DNA from: Pedobacter frigiditerrae
Lineage (GTDB): Bacteria; Bacteroidota; Bacteroidia; Sphingobacteriales; Sphingobacteriaceae
Length of the DNA stretch: 64,000 nucleotides
Direction: 5' to 3'
Assembly: GCF_032678705.1 (NCBI RefSeq)
Contig: NZ_JAVTSS010000002.1
Location: 1,612,001-1,676,000, forward strand
Shown here: positions 37,501-43,736 of the stretch, one piece after another
Layout of the letters: each line of letters begins with the position of its first letter
Numbering within the stretch: position 1 is the first letter of the stretch
Position numbers and translations under genes: made by a program
The notes under the pieces: generated by a model
What the model saw: only the letters and a program-made list of their open reading frames with translations
Told to the model about the DNA's origin: nothing
Databases searched by the model: none

Positions 37501-38888
37501 TGTCATCCAGTGCTGGTGCAGAAGTGCAAAAACCACTGGCCACGGTTGTGATCGGTGGACTGATCACCGCAACCCTGCTCACACTTTTTGTACTGCCATG
37601 TCTATATCTTTTATTTAACAGAAAGGAAACGATCAAAGTGAAAGTTCCAAAACCGATTGCAGTTATTTTATTGATTGGTGCTTTGATTTTTGCCCAGTCA
37701 GCTAATGCAAATGCACAACAAACTAAGCTTACACTGGACAGTGCCATTGCAAAGGCTTTGAAAAATAACCTACAAATCCGCACTTCAAGACTCTCGATAG
37801 AACAGGCCAAGGCGCTTCAGAAATCTGGTGTCGATATTCCCAAAACCGAACTGCTTTTGACCCAAGATCCAACAAGTGGAGGTAACATGGATAATTCCTT
37901 TGGGATTACCCAGAATATTGCCTGGCCCGGTCTATATAAAAACAATAAAAAGCTGCTGAACCAGCAAACGATATTAGCGGAAAGAAACAGCGGATCCGTT
38001 CAGACCGAGATTATCCGTAATGTTCGCATTGCCTGGTATAGCTATCTGTTGAACAGAGAAACCCTTCGTGTGCTAAATTACCAGGATAGCGTCTATAGCA
38101 GTTTCGTTAAAAAGGCCGAGATAAGGTGGAAAACGGGCGAAACTTCTAAACTTGAGCTGATCAGTGCCACGACCAAGTTTCAGGAAGTGCAGGCATTGAA
38201 AGCAAATGCGGAAGCAGAACTCAGCAATAGCGAAGCAGTCCTAAAACAGTTGTTGAATATTTCTGAACCTTTGAAGATAGCCGAAAGCGGTCTTACCATG
38301 CAACCAATTAATGAAAAAGAAAATACCGACCTTTCGTCAAATGCGCAGGCCCTGGTCGAGCTGCAGAACATAGAAGTTGCGGATGCGAGGTTAGCAGTAG
38401 AAAAATCCAAATCGCTCCCCGACTTTTCACTCGGCTACAGCCAACAGCTCATTATTTCTGGTTTCAATCCCGCAGGCATTTCCAGAACCTATTCCCCAGG
38501 AACTCGCATAGCAGGTTTTCAGATCGGTGTTGCAGTTCCAATCTTCAATGGTGCTGGCCGCTCTAGGGTAAGGGCAGAAAAGATAGCCATAGAGGTGGCC
38601 AGATCAAATTATGAGAGCCAAAAATCTCAAGTTGAACTCGCCTATGAGCAGGAACAGCAACATTATCTGACATTTAAAAAGCTTGTCGATTATTATACTA
38701 ATTCTGGGATCAAGCTTGCGGATGAACAGTCTAGGATCGCACAGGTATCGTTCAATCTTGGAGAGATCGGTTATGTGGAATACATACAGCACATCTCTGG
38801 TTCTGTCCAAACCAAACTGGCCTATCTCGAAGCGTTAAGCCAACTCAATCAATCTGCAATTCAATTACAATATCTAAAAGGAAATTAA
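34515..38888 (+). CDS. cusA: Heavy-metal RND efflux pump fused to a TolC-like outer-membrane channel (CusA/CzcA-CusC)
   Basis: 1457 residues. Residues 1 to about 1045 form a complete HME-type RND pump (N-terminal ISFSIKNKITIGLATLALI helix, two sets of membrane helices and two periplasmic domains). A second hydrophobic segment (about 1050-1066, ending ANANAQ) looks like an internal signal, and residues about 1068-1457 are an outer-membrane efflux protein (LTLDSAIAKALKNN, NIAWPGLYKNNKK). The ordinary RND pump is about 1040 residues. The fusion is continuous, without a frameshift. It exports monovalent or divalent metal ions with the adaptor encoded two bases downstream. How one chain spans both membranes is unclear; cleavage at the internal signal is possible. 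Confidence 0.9.
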   Translation: MFDKIISFSIKNKITIGLATLALILVGIYSAYHLPIDAQPDITNNQVQIITQAPSLGAQEIEQFITAPIELAMANISGIVEKRSISRSGISVITIVFHDNIDIYWARSQVNAQLKEAENSIPKGLGEPMLAPITTGLGEIYQYVIHAKKGYEEKYTATDLRTLQDWLVRTQLAGTVGVAEVSGWGGYVKQYEIALDNDKLNSLGLTIPEVYEALEKNNENTGGSYIEQQQNAYFIRGLGQVQNLDDIRKIVVKNRNGSPILVRDVAIVQFGSATRYGAVTRNGEGEVVAGVTLMLKGENFSEVIQNVKDRMAQVQKSLPEGVVIEPFIDRTELVGRAIGTVKQNLLEGALIVVFVLVLLLGNWRAGLVVASVIPLAMLFAFSMMQLFGVSGNLMSLGAIDFGLIVDGAVIIVESVVHHITTGRYRKEGILKLTSAQMDVEVRDSASKLMKSAAFGQIIILIVYLPLLSLIGIEGKMFKPMAQTVAFAILGAFILSLTYVPMASALFLSKNTAPKRNISDRLIEFLQRIYQSALIRILKIKKITVAIVIAVFALAIWAFSNMGGEFIPTLEEGDLTVEISMMQGTSLSEVVKIFGKAEKLLKDKFPEIKQAVTRIGSSEIPTDPMPMEKGDMMLSMKPKDEWTSARTREELMEKMEEELAIIPGISVEISQPMQMRFNELMTGIRQDVAIKIYGSDLDILALQANKIAKLIAPVAGVNEPYIEKVNGLPQIQVTYNRDAMAQYGLNIQDVNIILKTAFAGNVAGVVFEGEKRFDMVVRLNRDLRENISGVENLLIPLPSGNKVPLNQVATVEFKDAPAQVSREGGNRRIYVGFNVKGRDIETTVKEIQAKLDKELKLPSGYYTTYGGQFQNLQAAKERLSIAVPAALILILLLLYVTFRSVKDSLLIFTAVPLASMGGIAALLLRGMPFSISAGVGFIALFGVAVLNGIVLIGYFNQLRDEGMSDIYQRVMEGTKTRLRPVLMTACVASLGFLPMALSSSAGAEVQKPLATVVIGGLITATLLTLFVLPCLYLLFNRKETIKVKVPKPIAVILLIGALIFAQSANANAQQTKLTLDSAIAKALKNNLQIRTSRLSIEQAKALQKSGVDIPKTELLLTQDPTSGGNMDNSFGITQNIAWPGLYKNNKKLLNQQTILAERNSGSVQTEIIRNVRIAWYSYLLNRETLRVLNYQDSVYSSFVKKAEIRWKTGETSKLELISATTKFQEVQALKANAEAELSNSEAVLKQLLNISEPLKIAESGLTMQPINEKENTDLSSNAQALVELQNIEVADARLAVEKSKSLPDFSLGYSQQLIISGFNPAGISRTYSPGTRIAGFQIGVAVPIFNGAGRSRVRAEKIAIEVARSNYESQKSQVELAYEQEQQHYLTFKKLVDYYTNSGIKLADEQSRIAQVSFNLGEIGYVEYIQHISGSVQTKLAYLEALSQLNQSAIQLQYLKGN

Positions 38889-38890
38889 TC

Positions 38891-40090
38891 ATGCATACGT
38901 TCAAATTTAAATATATAGCACTATCTACCCTGTTAAGCTTAGGCCTGATGCTGGGCTGTTCTGGCGACAAGTCAAGCGAAACAAAAACTGAATCCCCTAC
39001 AGAAGAAGCAAATCCAGCCGAAGGAGGGCTTGAACTCACTACCGCCCAGATGAAAACCGTGGGAATAGAAATTGGCAGCATCGAAGACCGGAACTTGGAT
39101 GCCGTTGTAAAGGCCAATGGCCAGTTAGAGGTACCGCCGCAGAACAAGGCTGACGTTAGTATCCTTTCTGGAGGCATCATTACACGTATAAACGTGCTGG
39201 AAGGACAACAGGTAAGAAAGGGGCAGGTTTTGGCAACAATAAACAATCAGGATTTGATCAAGATCCAACAAGATTATCTATCTAGCAAAAATAGTTTTAC
39301 CTATGTGCAGGCAGAATATGAGCGCCAAAAACAGTTAAAGGATGCTGGTGCAGGAACAGGAAAGTCTTTTCAGTCAGCAGAGGCTACCTACAATGCAGAA
39401 AAATCTAAGCTCATGGCCTATGAAAGCCAGCTCAGCCAACTTGGCGTTTCTCCATCCAGTATTGCAAAGGGAAAGATCATTTCACAGTTTCCTGTGATTT
39501 CACCAATCAATGGTACGGTTGGACAGATTACAGCAAATACAGGTGCATTCGTTCAACCTGGAACCTCGATTATGGAAGTGGTCGATAATTCAAAGATACA
39601 CTGCGACCTTACTGTTTTCGAAAAAGATTTGATGGCGGTAAAAATTGGACAAAAAGTAAGCTTCCAATTGACCAACCAGGGCAATCAGGTAATAACCGGA
39701 AAGATCAACGGGATCAACAAATCTTTCCAGAACGAGACCAAAGGTGTAATCGTTCATGCGGTAATCGATAATGCGACCAAAAAGAACCTTATACCAGGGA
39801 TGTACGTAACGGCATTGATCAGTACGGGCAGCCAGATGACGCCATCGTTACCCGTTGAGGCCATTGTCCGCTCGGGAGGCAAACAGTATATTTTCATTGT
39901 TTCCGACGATAATAAGGATTCAAAGACGGGTACATTCCGTTTTGTGAAAGCTGAAGTGAAAGCCGGCGTTTTAGAACTTGGCTATATTCAGGTTACGCCT
40001 TTGGAAGAATTGCCGAAAAATACAAAAGTGGTAACTAAGGGTGCATTTTATCTGGAATCTAAAGGTGCTGGTGGAGCGGAGGAAGAGTAA
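38891..40090 (+). CDS. cusB: RND efflux periplasmic adaptor subunit (CusB/CzcB-like lipoprotein)
   Basis: 399 residues. A lipobox LMLGC (lipid-carrying C23) is followed by an acidic linker and the membrane-fusion-protein domains: a biotinyl-like half (GGIITRINVLEGQQVRKGQV), a helical hairpin, the second half (SPINGTVGQITANTGAFVQP) and a beta-barrel/membrane-proximal part. It links the RND pump to the outer-membrane channel. It starts two bases after the pump gene and ends one base before the Fur-family gene, so these genes form one operon. Confidence 0.92.
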   Translation: MHTFKFKYIALSTLLSLGLMLGCSGDKSSETKTESPTEEANPAEGGLELTTAQMKTVGIEIGSIEDRNLDAVVKANGQLEVPPQNKADVSILSGGIITRINVLEGQQVRKGQVLATINNQDLIKIQQDYLSSKNSFTYVQAEYERQKQLKDAGAGTGKSFQSAEATYNAEKSKLMAYESQLSQLGVSPSSIAKGKIISQFPVISPINGTVGQITANTGAFVQPGTSIMEVVDNSKIHCDLTVFEKDLMAVKIGQKVSFQLTNQGNQVITGKINGINKSFQNETKGVIVHAVIDNATKKNLIPGMYVTALISTGSQMTPSLPVEAIVRSGGKQYIFIVSDDNKDSKTGTFRFVKAEVKAGVLELGYIQVTPLEELPKNTKVVTKGAFYLESKGAGGAEEE

Positions 40091-40091
40091 A

Positions 40092-40505
40092 ATGAAAGAG
40101 CTTGAGCAACGACTTATTGATAAACAAATCAATCCAACCGCTATGCGCTTGGTAGTCCTGGATTTTTTGCTTGGCCAATCTTCAGCCCAGAGCCTGACCG
40201 ATATGGAACTGAAAATGGTTCGTACCGATAGGGTAACACTTTATCGAACGATCAGGACTTTTGAAGAAAATGGGTTGGTGCATCGTATTGAAGATGGAAG
40301 TGGCATAACCAAGTTTGCACTTTGTGCAGCTGGATGCGATGTAAAGGGACACCACGATCTTCATCTGCATTTTTATTGTACGGTATGTAAGCAGACCCAT
40401 TGTTTGCCAAAAACTATGATACCAGAAATCAGCTTGCCCAAAGGATACCAATCCTTAGAAACCCAATTGATGGTCAAGGGAATATGTAGAGAATGTGGAA
40501 TCTAA
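40092..40505 (+). CDS. Fur-family metalloregulator
   Basis: 137 residues from ATG 40092; a longer in-frame start lies inside the adaptor gene. The N-terminal winged helix includes TAMRLVVLDFLL and VTLYRTIRTFEENGLVHRI. The C-terminal part has a His-rich sensor strand GHHDLHLHFYC and two structural zinc pairs, CTVC and CREC. Fur-family members in efflux operons sense Zn or another divalent metal (Zur-like). A perfect 22-bp palindrome 7 bases downstream of its stop is the probable operator, so it likely controls the P-type ATPase gene and perhaps its own operon. Confidence 0.9.
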   Translation: MKELEQRLIDKQINPTAMRLVVLDFLLGQSSAQSLTDMELKMVRTDRVTLYRTIRTFEENGLVHRIEDGSGITKFALCAAGCDVKGHHDLHLHFYCTVCKQTHCLPKTMIPEISLPKGYQSLETQLMVKGICRECGI

Positions 40506-40511
40506 TGTTTG

Positions 40512-40533
40512 CAATACGATTGCAATCGTATTG
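40512..40533. promoter_or_regulatory. Perfect 22-bp palindrome, probable Fur-family operator
   Basis: The left half is CAATACGATTG and the right half is its exact complement, centred on TGCA. It sits between the Fur-family gene and the small protein/P-ATPase genes, and ends five bases before a TAnnTTTG box. A repressor bound here would block that promoter. The spacing and palindrome resemble Zur/Fur boxes, but the binding protein is inferred from location. Confidence 0.75.
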
Positions 40534-40537
40534 GGGT

Positions 40538-40545
40538 TAGATTTG
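40538..40545 (+). promoter_or_regulatory. Bacteroidetes -7 box for the P-type ATPase unit
   Basis: TAGATTTG fits TAnnTTTG. It lies 16 bases before the ATG at 40561. A clear -33 TTG at the canonical 19-21 base distance is missing; TTG occurs at 40520-40522 inside the palindrome. Confidence 0.5.
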
Positions 40546-40560
40546 TTATTAATAAAAAAT

Positions 40561-40737
40561 ATGAACAATCAATTTAAAAATATCGAACTGGAATTGAAAG
40601 ATCTTAAGCCTGCCGTTAGGAAAAAGGCACTGGAAATTTTGAATGCTATGCCAATTGAAACCGGGATGGATCAAAAATCGGCAATAAAAAAGGCGATCGA
40701 GCAGGCAGAAAATTGGTTTATGGATTCAGAAGGATAA
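40561..40737 (+). CDS. Small cytosolic protein preceding the metal P-type ATPase
   Basis: 58 residues (MNNQFKNIELELKDL...), helical and charged, without signal or membrane helix. It is the first gene behind the putative Fur-family operator and lies 15 bases before the P-ATPase. The motif KPAVRKKALEILNAMP and IKKAIEQAENWF suggest a compact two-helix protein. No family is recognised. Co-regulation with the pump suggests an accessory role. Confidence 0.7.
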   Translation: MNNQFKNIELELKDLKPAVRKKALEILNAMPIETGMDQKSAIKKAIEQAENWFMDSEG

Positions 40738-40752
40738 ATTAAAAATACTGTT

Positions 40753-42759
40753 ATGGAGGCTACTACAAAAAAAGAGACCAAGAAAAATGCTAAGCATACG
40801 GTGAAGAAACCGAATACTTCGGCAAAAAAAGAGGCGGCAGGGCATACGCACGAGGAAAATGAAGGGAAAGATGAACATGACCATGGGCATTCCGATCCTA
40901 ACGAGCCCCAATGGAAACAACATCTGGGATTGCTTATTGGGCTTTTTATATTAGTCTGCGTGCTGGTTGCAGATTACGGTTTTGGCATTAAGCTTTCCAA
41001 ATGGGTTTCCCTTGGCGTAAACAGTGCGGCATTTCTACTGGCAGGTTGGGGTGTGCTCAACCTTGCTTTCAGAAAAGCAATTAGGGGCGATTTCTTTAAT
41101 GAGTTCGTGCTGATGAGTGTTGCCACGTTGGGCGCTTTCTATATCGGTGAGTATTCGGAGGGTGTGGCGGTGATGGTGTTCTATTCCATTGGGGAATGGT
41201 TCCAGGATTCTGCGGTAGATAGGGCAACGGCAAGTATCAAAGCGCTTTTGGATATTAGGCCAGACGAGGTAACGGTAATCAGGGATGGAAAAGCACAGGT
41301 TATCCCCTCGGCTGAGGTTTCTCTTGATGAAACGATACAGGTTAAGGCTGGGGAAAAGGTGGCGCTTGATGGTGAACTTTTATCGGACAAGGGTTCTTTC
41401 AATACTGCGGCACTTACAGGTGAAAGTCGCCCTGATAGCAAATACAAGGGTGAAGCTGTGCTTGCAGGAATGATCAATCTGAACACCGTTTCAGAAGTTA
41501 AGGTAACGGCATTATTCAAGGATAGTAAACTCAGCAAAATACTAGAGCTGGTGCAGGATGCTTCTTCCCGTAAATCCCAGACCCAGCTTTTTATTTCGAA
41601 ATTTGCGAAGATTTACACGCCAATCGTATTCTTTTTGGCATTAGCACTGGCGCTTGTTCCCTATTTTGTGGTAGAGAACTATGTGTTCAATGACTGGCTG
41701 TACCGAGCTTTGGTTTTCTTGGTGATCAGTTGTCCATGTGCGCTGGTGGTCTCTATCCCGCTTGGATATTTTGGGGGAATTGGATTGGCATCTAAAAATG
41801 GGATCCTTTTCAAGGGAGGAAACTTTCTGGATGTGATGACAAAGATCAATACCATCGTGATGGATAAGACAGGAACATTAACCAAGGGTGTATTCAAGGT
41901 GCAAAAGGTAGTTCCTATTGGTTTTACAGAGAAACAACTGGTGAAGTTAGCAGCGGTGCTGGAAAAGAACTCTACGCATCCAGTTGGACAGGCAATTATT
42001 GAATATGCCGGAAAAGCAGCAGATGGTGAAAAGGCAACTGGCGTGGAAGAGATATCTGGTCATGGTCTAAAAGGCAAAGTTGATGGTAAGGATGTATTGG
42101 CCGGAAACCTGAAGCTTTTAAAAAAATACAAGATAGATTACCCAAAGGAAGTAGAAGACATTGTTGAAACGATCGTTGTTATTGCTGTCGATAAAAAATA
42201 TGCAGGTTATATTACCATCGCGGATGAAATAAAGGAAGATGCCGCTGAAGCAATTAAACAGATGCATTCCTTAAACATAAGAACTGTTATGCTTTCTGGA
42301 GATAAACAGGCAGTGGTGGATTATGTAGCGAAAAAACTGGGTATCGATAATGCATTTGGAGATTTATTACCAGAAGGTAAAGTTGAAAAAGTAGAGGCAC
42401 TAATTAAGGAAGGAAGACATATTGCATTTGTTGGGGATGGGGTCAATGATGCTCCAGTTATTGCCCTTGCTGATGCAGGTATTGCAATGGGCGGGCTGGG
42501 CAGTGATGCGGCAATTGAAACGGCTGATATTGTGATCCAGAACGACCAGATTTTAAAGATTGTATCTGCATTGAAAATTGGAAAATTAACACGCAATATT
42601 GTTTGGCAAAATATTATCCTAGCCATGGCGGTGAAAGTGGCAGTGCTATCATTGGGAGCTTTTGGCGTTGCCAATTTATGGGAAGCAGTTATTGCCGATG
42701 TGGGGGTTGCATTCCTTGCGATACTGAATGCAATAAGGATTCAAAAGAAAAAGATCTGA
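40753..42759 (+). CDS. Zn/Cd/Pb-type heavy metal P1B-ATPase (ZntA/CadA-like)
   Basis: 668 residues. The N terminus lacks a CxxC ferredoxin-like domain and instead has a Lys-rich then His-rich segment (AAGHTHEENEGKDEHDHGH). The transport motif SCPCALVV (C327-P-C329), phosphorylation site DKTGT (D371) and hinge GDGVNDAPV are present. The sequence VVSIPLGYFGGIGLASKNG after CPC is that of the Zn/Cd/Pb group, unlike the copper pump at 43737. Control by the Fur-family regulator upstream fits zinc or cadmium export. Confidence 0.88.
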   Translation: MEATTKKETKKNAKHTVKKPNTSAKKEAAGHTHEENEGKDEHDHGHSDPNEPQWKQHLGLLIGLFILVCVLVADYGFGIKLSKWVSLGVNSAAFLLAGWGVLNLAFRKAIRGDFFNEFVLMSVATLGAFYIGEYSEGVAVMVFYSIGEWFQDSAVDRATASIKALLDIRPDEVTVIRDGKAQVIPSAEVSLDETIQVKAGEKVALDGELLSDKGSFNTAALTGESRPDSKYKGEAVLAGMINLNTVSEVKVTALFKDSKLSKILELVQDASSRKSQTQLFISKFAKIYTPIVFFLALALALVPYFVVENYVFNDWLYRALVFLVISCPCALVVSIPLGYFGGIGLASKNGILFKGGNFLDVMTKINTIVMDKTGTLTKGVFKVQKVVPIGFTEKQLVKLAAVLEKNSTHPVGQAIIEYAGKAADGEKATGVEEISGHGLKGKVDGKDVLAGNLKLLKKYKIDYPKEVEDIVETIVVIAVDKKYAGYITIADEIKEDAAEAIKQMHSLNIRTVMLSGDKQAVVDYVAKKLGIDNAFGDLLPEGKVEKVEALIKEGRHIAFVGDGVNDAPVIALADAGIAMGGLGSDAAIETADIVIQNDQILKIVSALKIGKLTRNIVWQNIILAMAVKVAVLSLGAFGVANLWEAVIADVGVAFLAILNAIRIQKKKI

Positions 42760-42771
42760 TCACGCGAAGCT

Positions 42772-42933
42772 GTGCATAAAAAAACTACCAGATCATCGAA
42801 GCAGAAAGCCAAAAGAAAGCGTTCAACAGCCTATATGATAAAAACGGTATTCTTTTGGATCATGTGGATTGTACTTGGTGCTGCGGCCGTTATGAAACTT
42901 TTGCATGTGTTTAATATGCATGTTTTTAATTAA
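42772..42933 (+). CDS. Possible small cationic single-helix membrane protein
   Basis: Up to 53 residues from a GTG at 42772, or 32 from ATG 42835. The longer form has a very basic start (KKTTRSSKQKAKRKRS) and then one membrane helix (TVFFWIMWIVLGAAAVMKLL). It begins 13 bases after the P-ATPase stop in the same frame. No homologue is recognised and the start is uncertain, so it may be a small accessory protein or a chance frame. Confidence 0.4.
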   Translation: MHKKTTRSSKQKAKRKRSTAYMIKTVFFWIMWIVLGAAAVMKLLHVFNMHVFN

Positions 42934-42989
42934 CAGCGTATCCTTGGAAGCTTGTTTTTTATGATGATGGAATAATAGACAAAATAAAA

Positions 42990-43017
42990 GAAGCCGGGAA
43001 TTTTAAATCCCGGCTTC
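42990..43017 (-). terminator. Rho-independent terminator for the Cys-rich genes
   Basis: GAAGCCGGGA (42990-42999) pairs with TCCCGGCTTC (43008-43017) over an 8-base loop. Read on the minus strand it is followed by a T-rich run (TTTTATTTT), and it lies just after the stop of the gene at 43024-43218. It may also serve the plus-strand ATPase transcript. Confidence 0.8.
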
Positions 43018-43023
43018 CTGTTC

Positions 43024-43218
43024 CTATTTACAGGTCTTTTTGCATTCTCCTGATGCCTTACAGGCCTTGCTACAGGTATCCAGGCAATTTGGCTTGCCAC
43101 AGGTCTTTGAACATTTTGTACAACTGTTCATCTTGCTGTTACAGCAAGGGGTGTTGGCATAAGAAATAGAGGATATAGACGATAGCATCACCATGGTGAT
43201 GAAAAGAAATTTTTTCAT
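43024..43218 (-). CDS. Exported Cys-rich metal-binding-like peptide
   Basis: 64 residues. A signal peptide (MKKFLFITMVMLSSISSISYA) is followed by a 42-residue mature part with thirteen cysteines in patterns such as PCC, CTKC, CKTCGKPNC and CKKTC. The density suggests a periplasmic metallothionein-like peptide for copper or other soft metals; this is inferred. It lies 59 bases downstream of another Cys-rich exported protein and next to the copper P-ATPase. Confidence 0.75.
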   Translation of the reverse strand: MKKFLFITMVMLSSISSISYANTPCCNSKMNSCTKCSKTCGKPNCLDTCSKACKASGECKKTCK

Positions 43219-43277
43219 GATCTTGATTTTAAATGATTAATAATATTTACCTACAGGTAGATGTACTGAAGTTATTA

Positions 43278-43604
43278 TTAAACTTTTGGAGGATGCCAGC
43301 CAATCTGCGGATAGCCTGTGACGATACCGATAGTCGAGAATAGAATAGGTTTGTCCGTAGCTAAGTCAATCTGATCCAGTAATAACAATTGTTCTGTAAC
43401 GACGAAACCGCAACGGCCACAGGAAGCCATTCTGTTGCAAGCCTTGCTATCGCAACCCTTATCCTGCTGTGTGTGTTTCCCATGATTACAGGAAACTCCC
43501 TTACAGCAAGCTGCAATCGAAGTCGATTGCGTAACGCTTCCATTTCCATGAAGGGAAGAAAGGAACAATAGACAAGCTGCCAGAAAATAAGCGATCGGCT
43601 TCAT
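43278..43604 (-). CDS. Exported Cys-rich protein in the copper cluster
   Basis: 108 residues with a signal peptide (MKPIAYFLAACLLFLSSLHG). The mature protein has clustered cysteines (AACCKGVSC, CDSKACNRMASCGRC) and histidines, and ends YPQIGWHPPKV. The end is reminiscent of the HHPPIPDIR end of the His-rich protein at 50740-51219 and the QPPQIS end of the protein at 34124-34441. A metal-binding periplasmic role is inferred. A 132-base gap separates it from the copper ATPase stop upstream. Confidence 0.7.
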   Translation of the reverse strand: MKPIAYFLAACLLFLSSLHGNGSVTQSTSIAACCKGVSCNHGKHTQQDKGCDSKACNRMASCGRCGFVVTEQLLLLDQIDLATDKPILFSTIGIVTGYPQIGWHPPKV

Positions 43605-43736
43605 AATACAAATAACGTAATTTCAGATTGATAAGTTTCCATTTCTATCAAATTATTGATGGCTCATTGTAATTATGACAAAAGCAGGTGAACTGGATCC
43701 AAAACAAAAGCATGTGCTTAAAAGTGATGTCATGGC

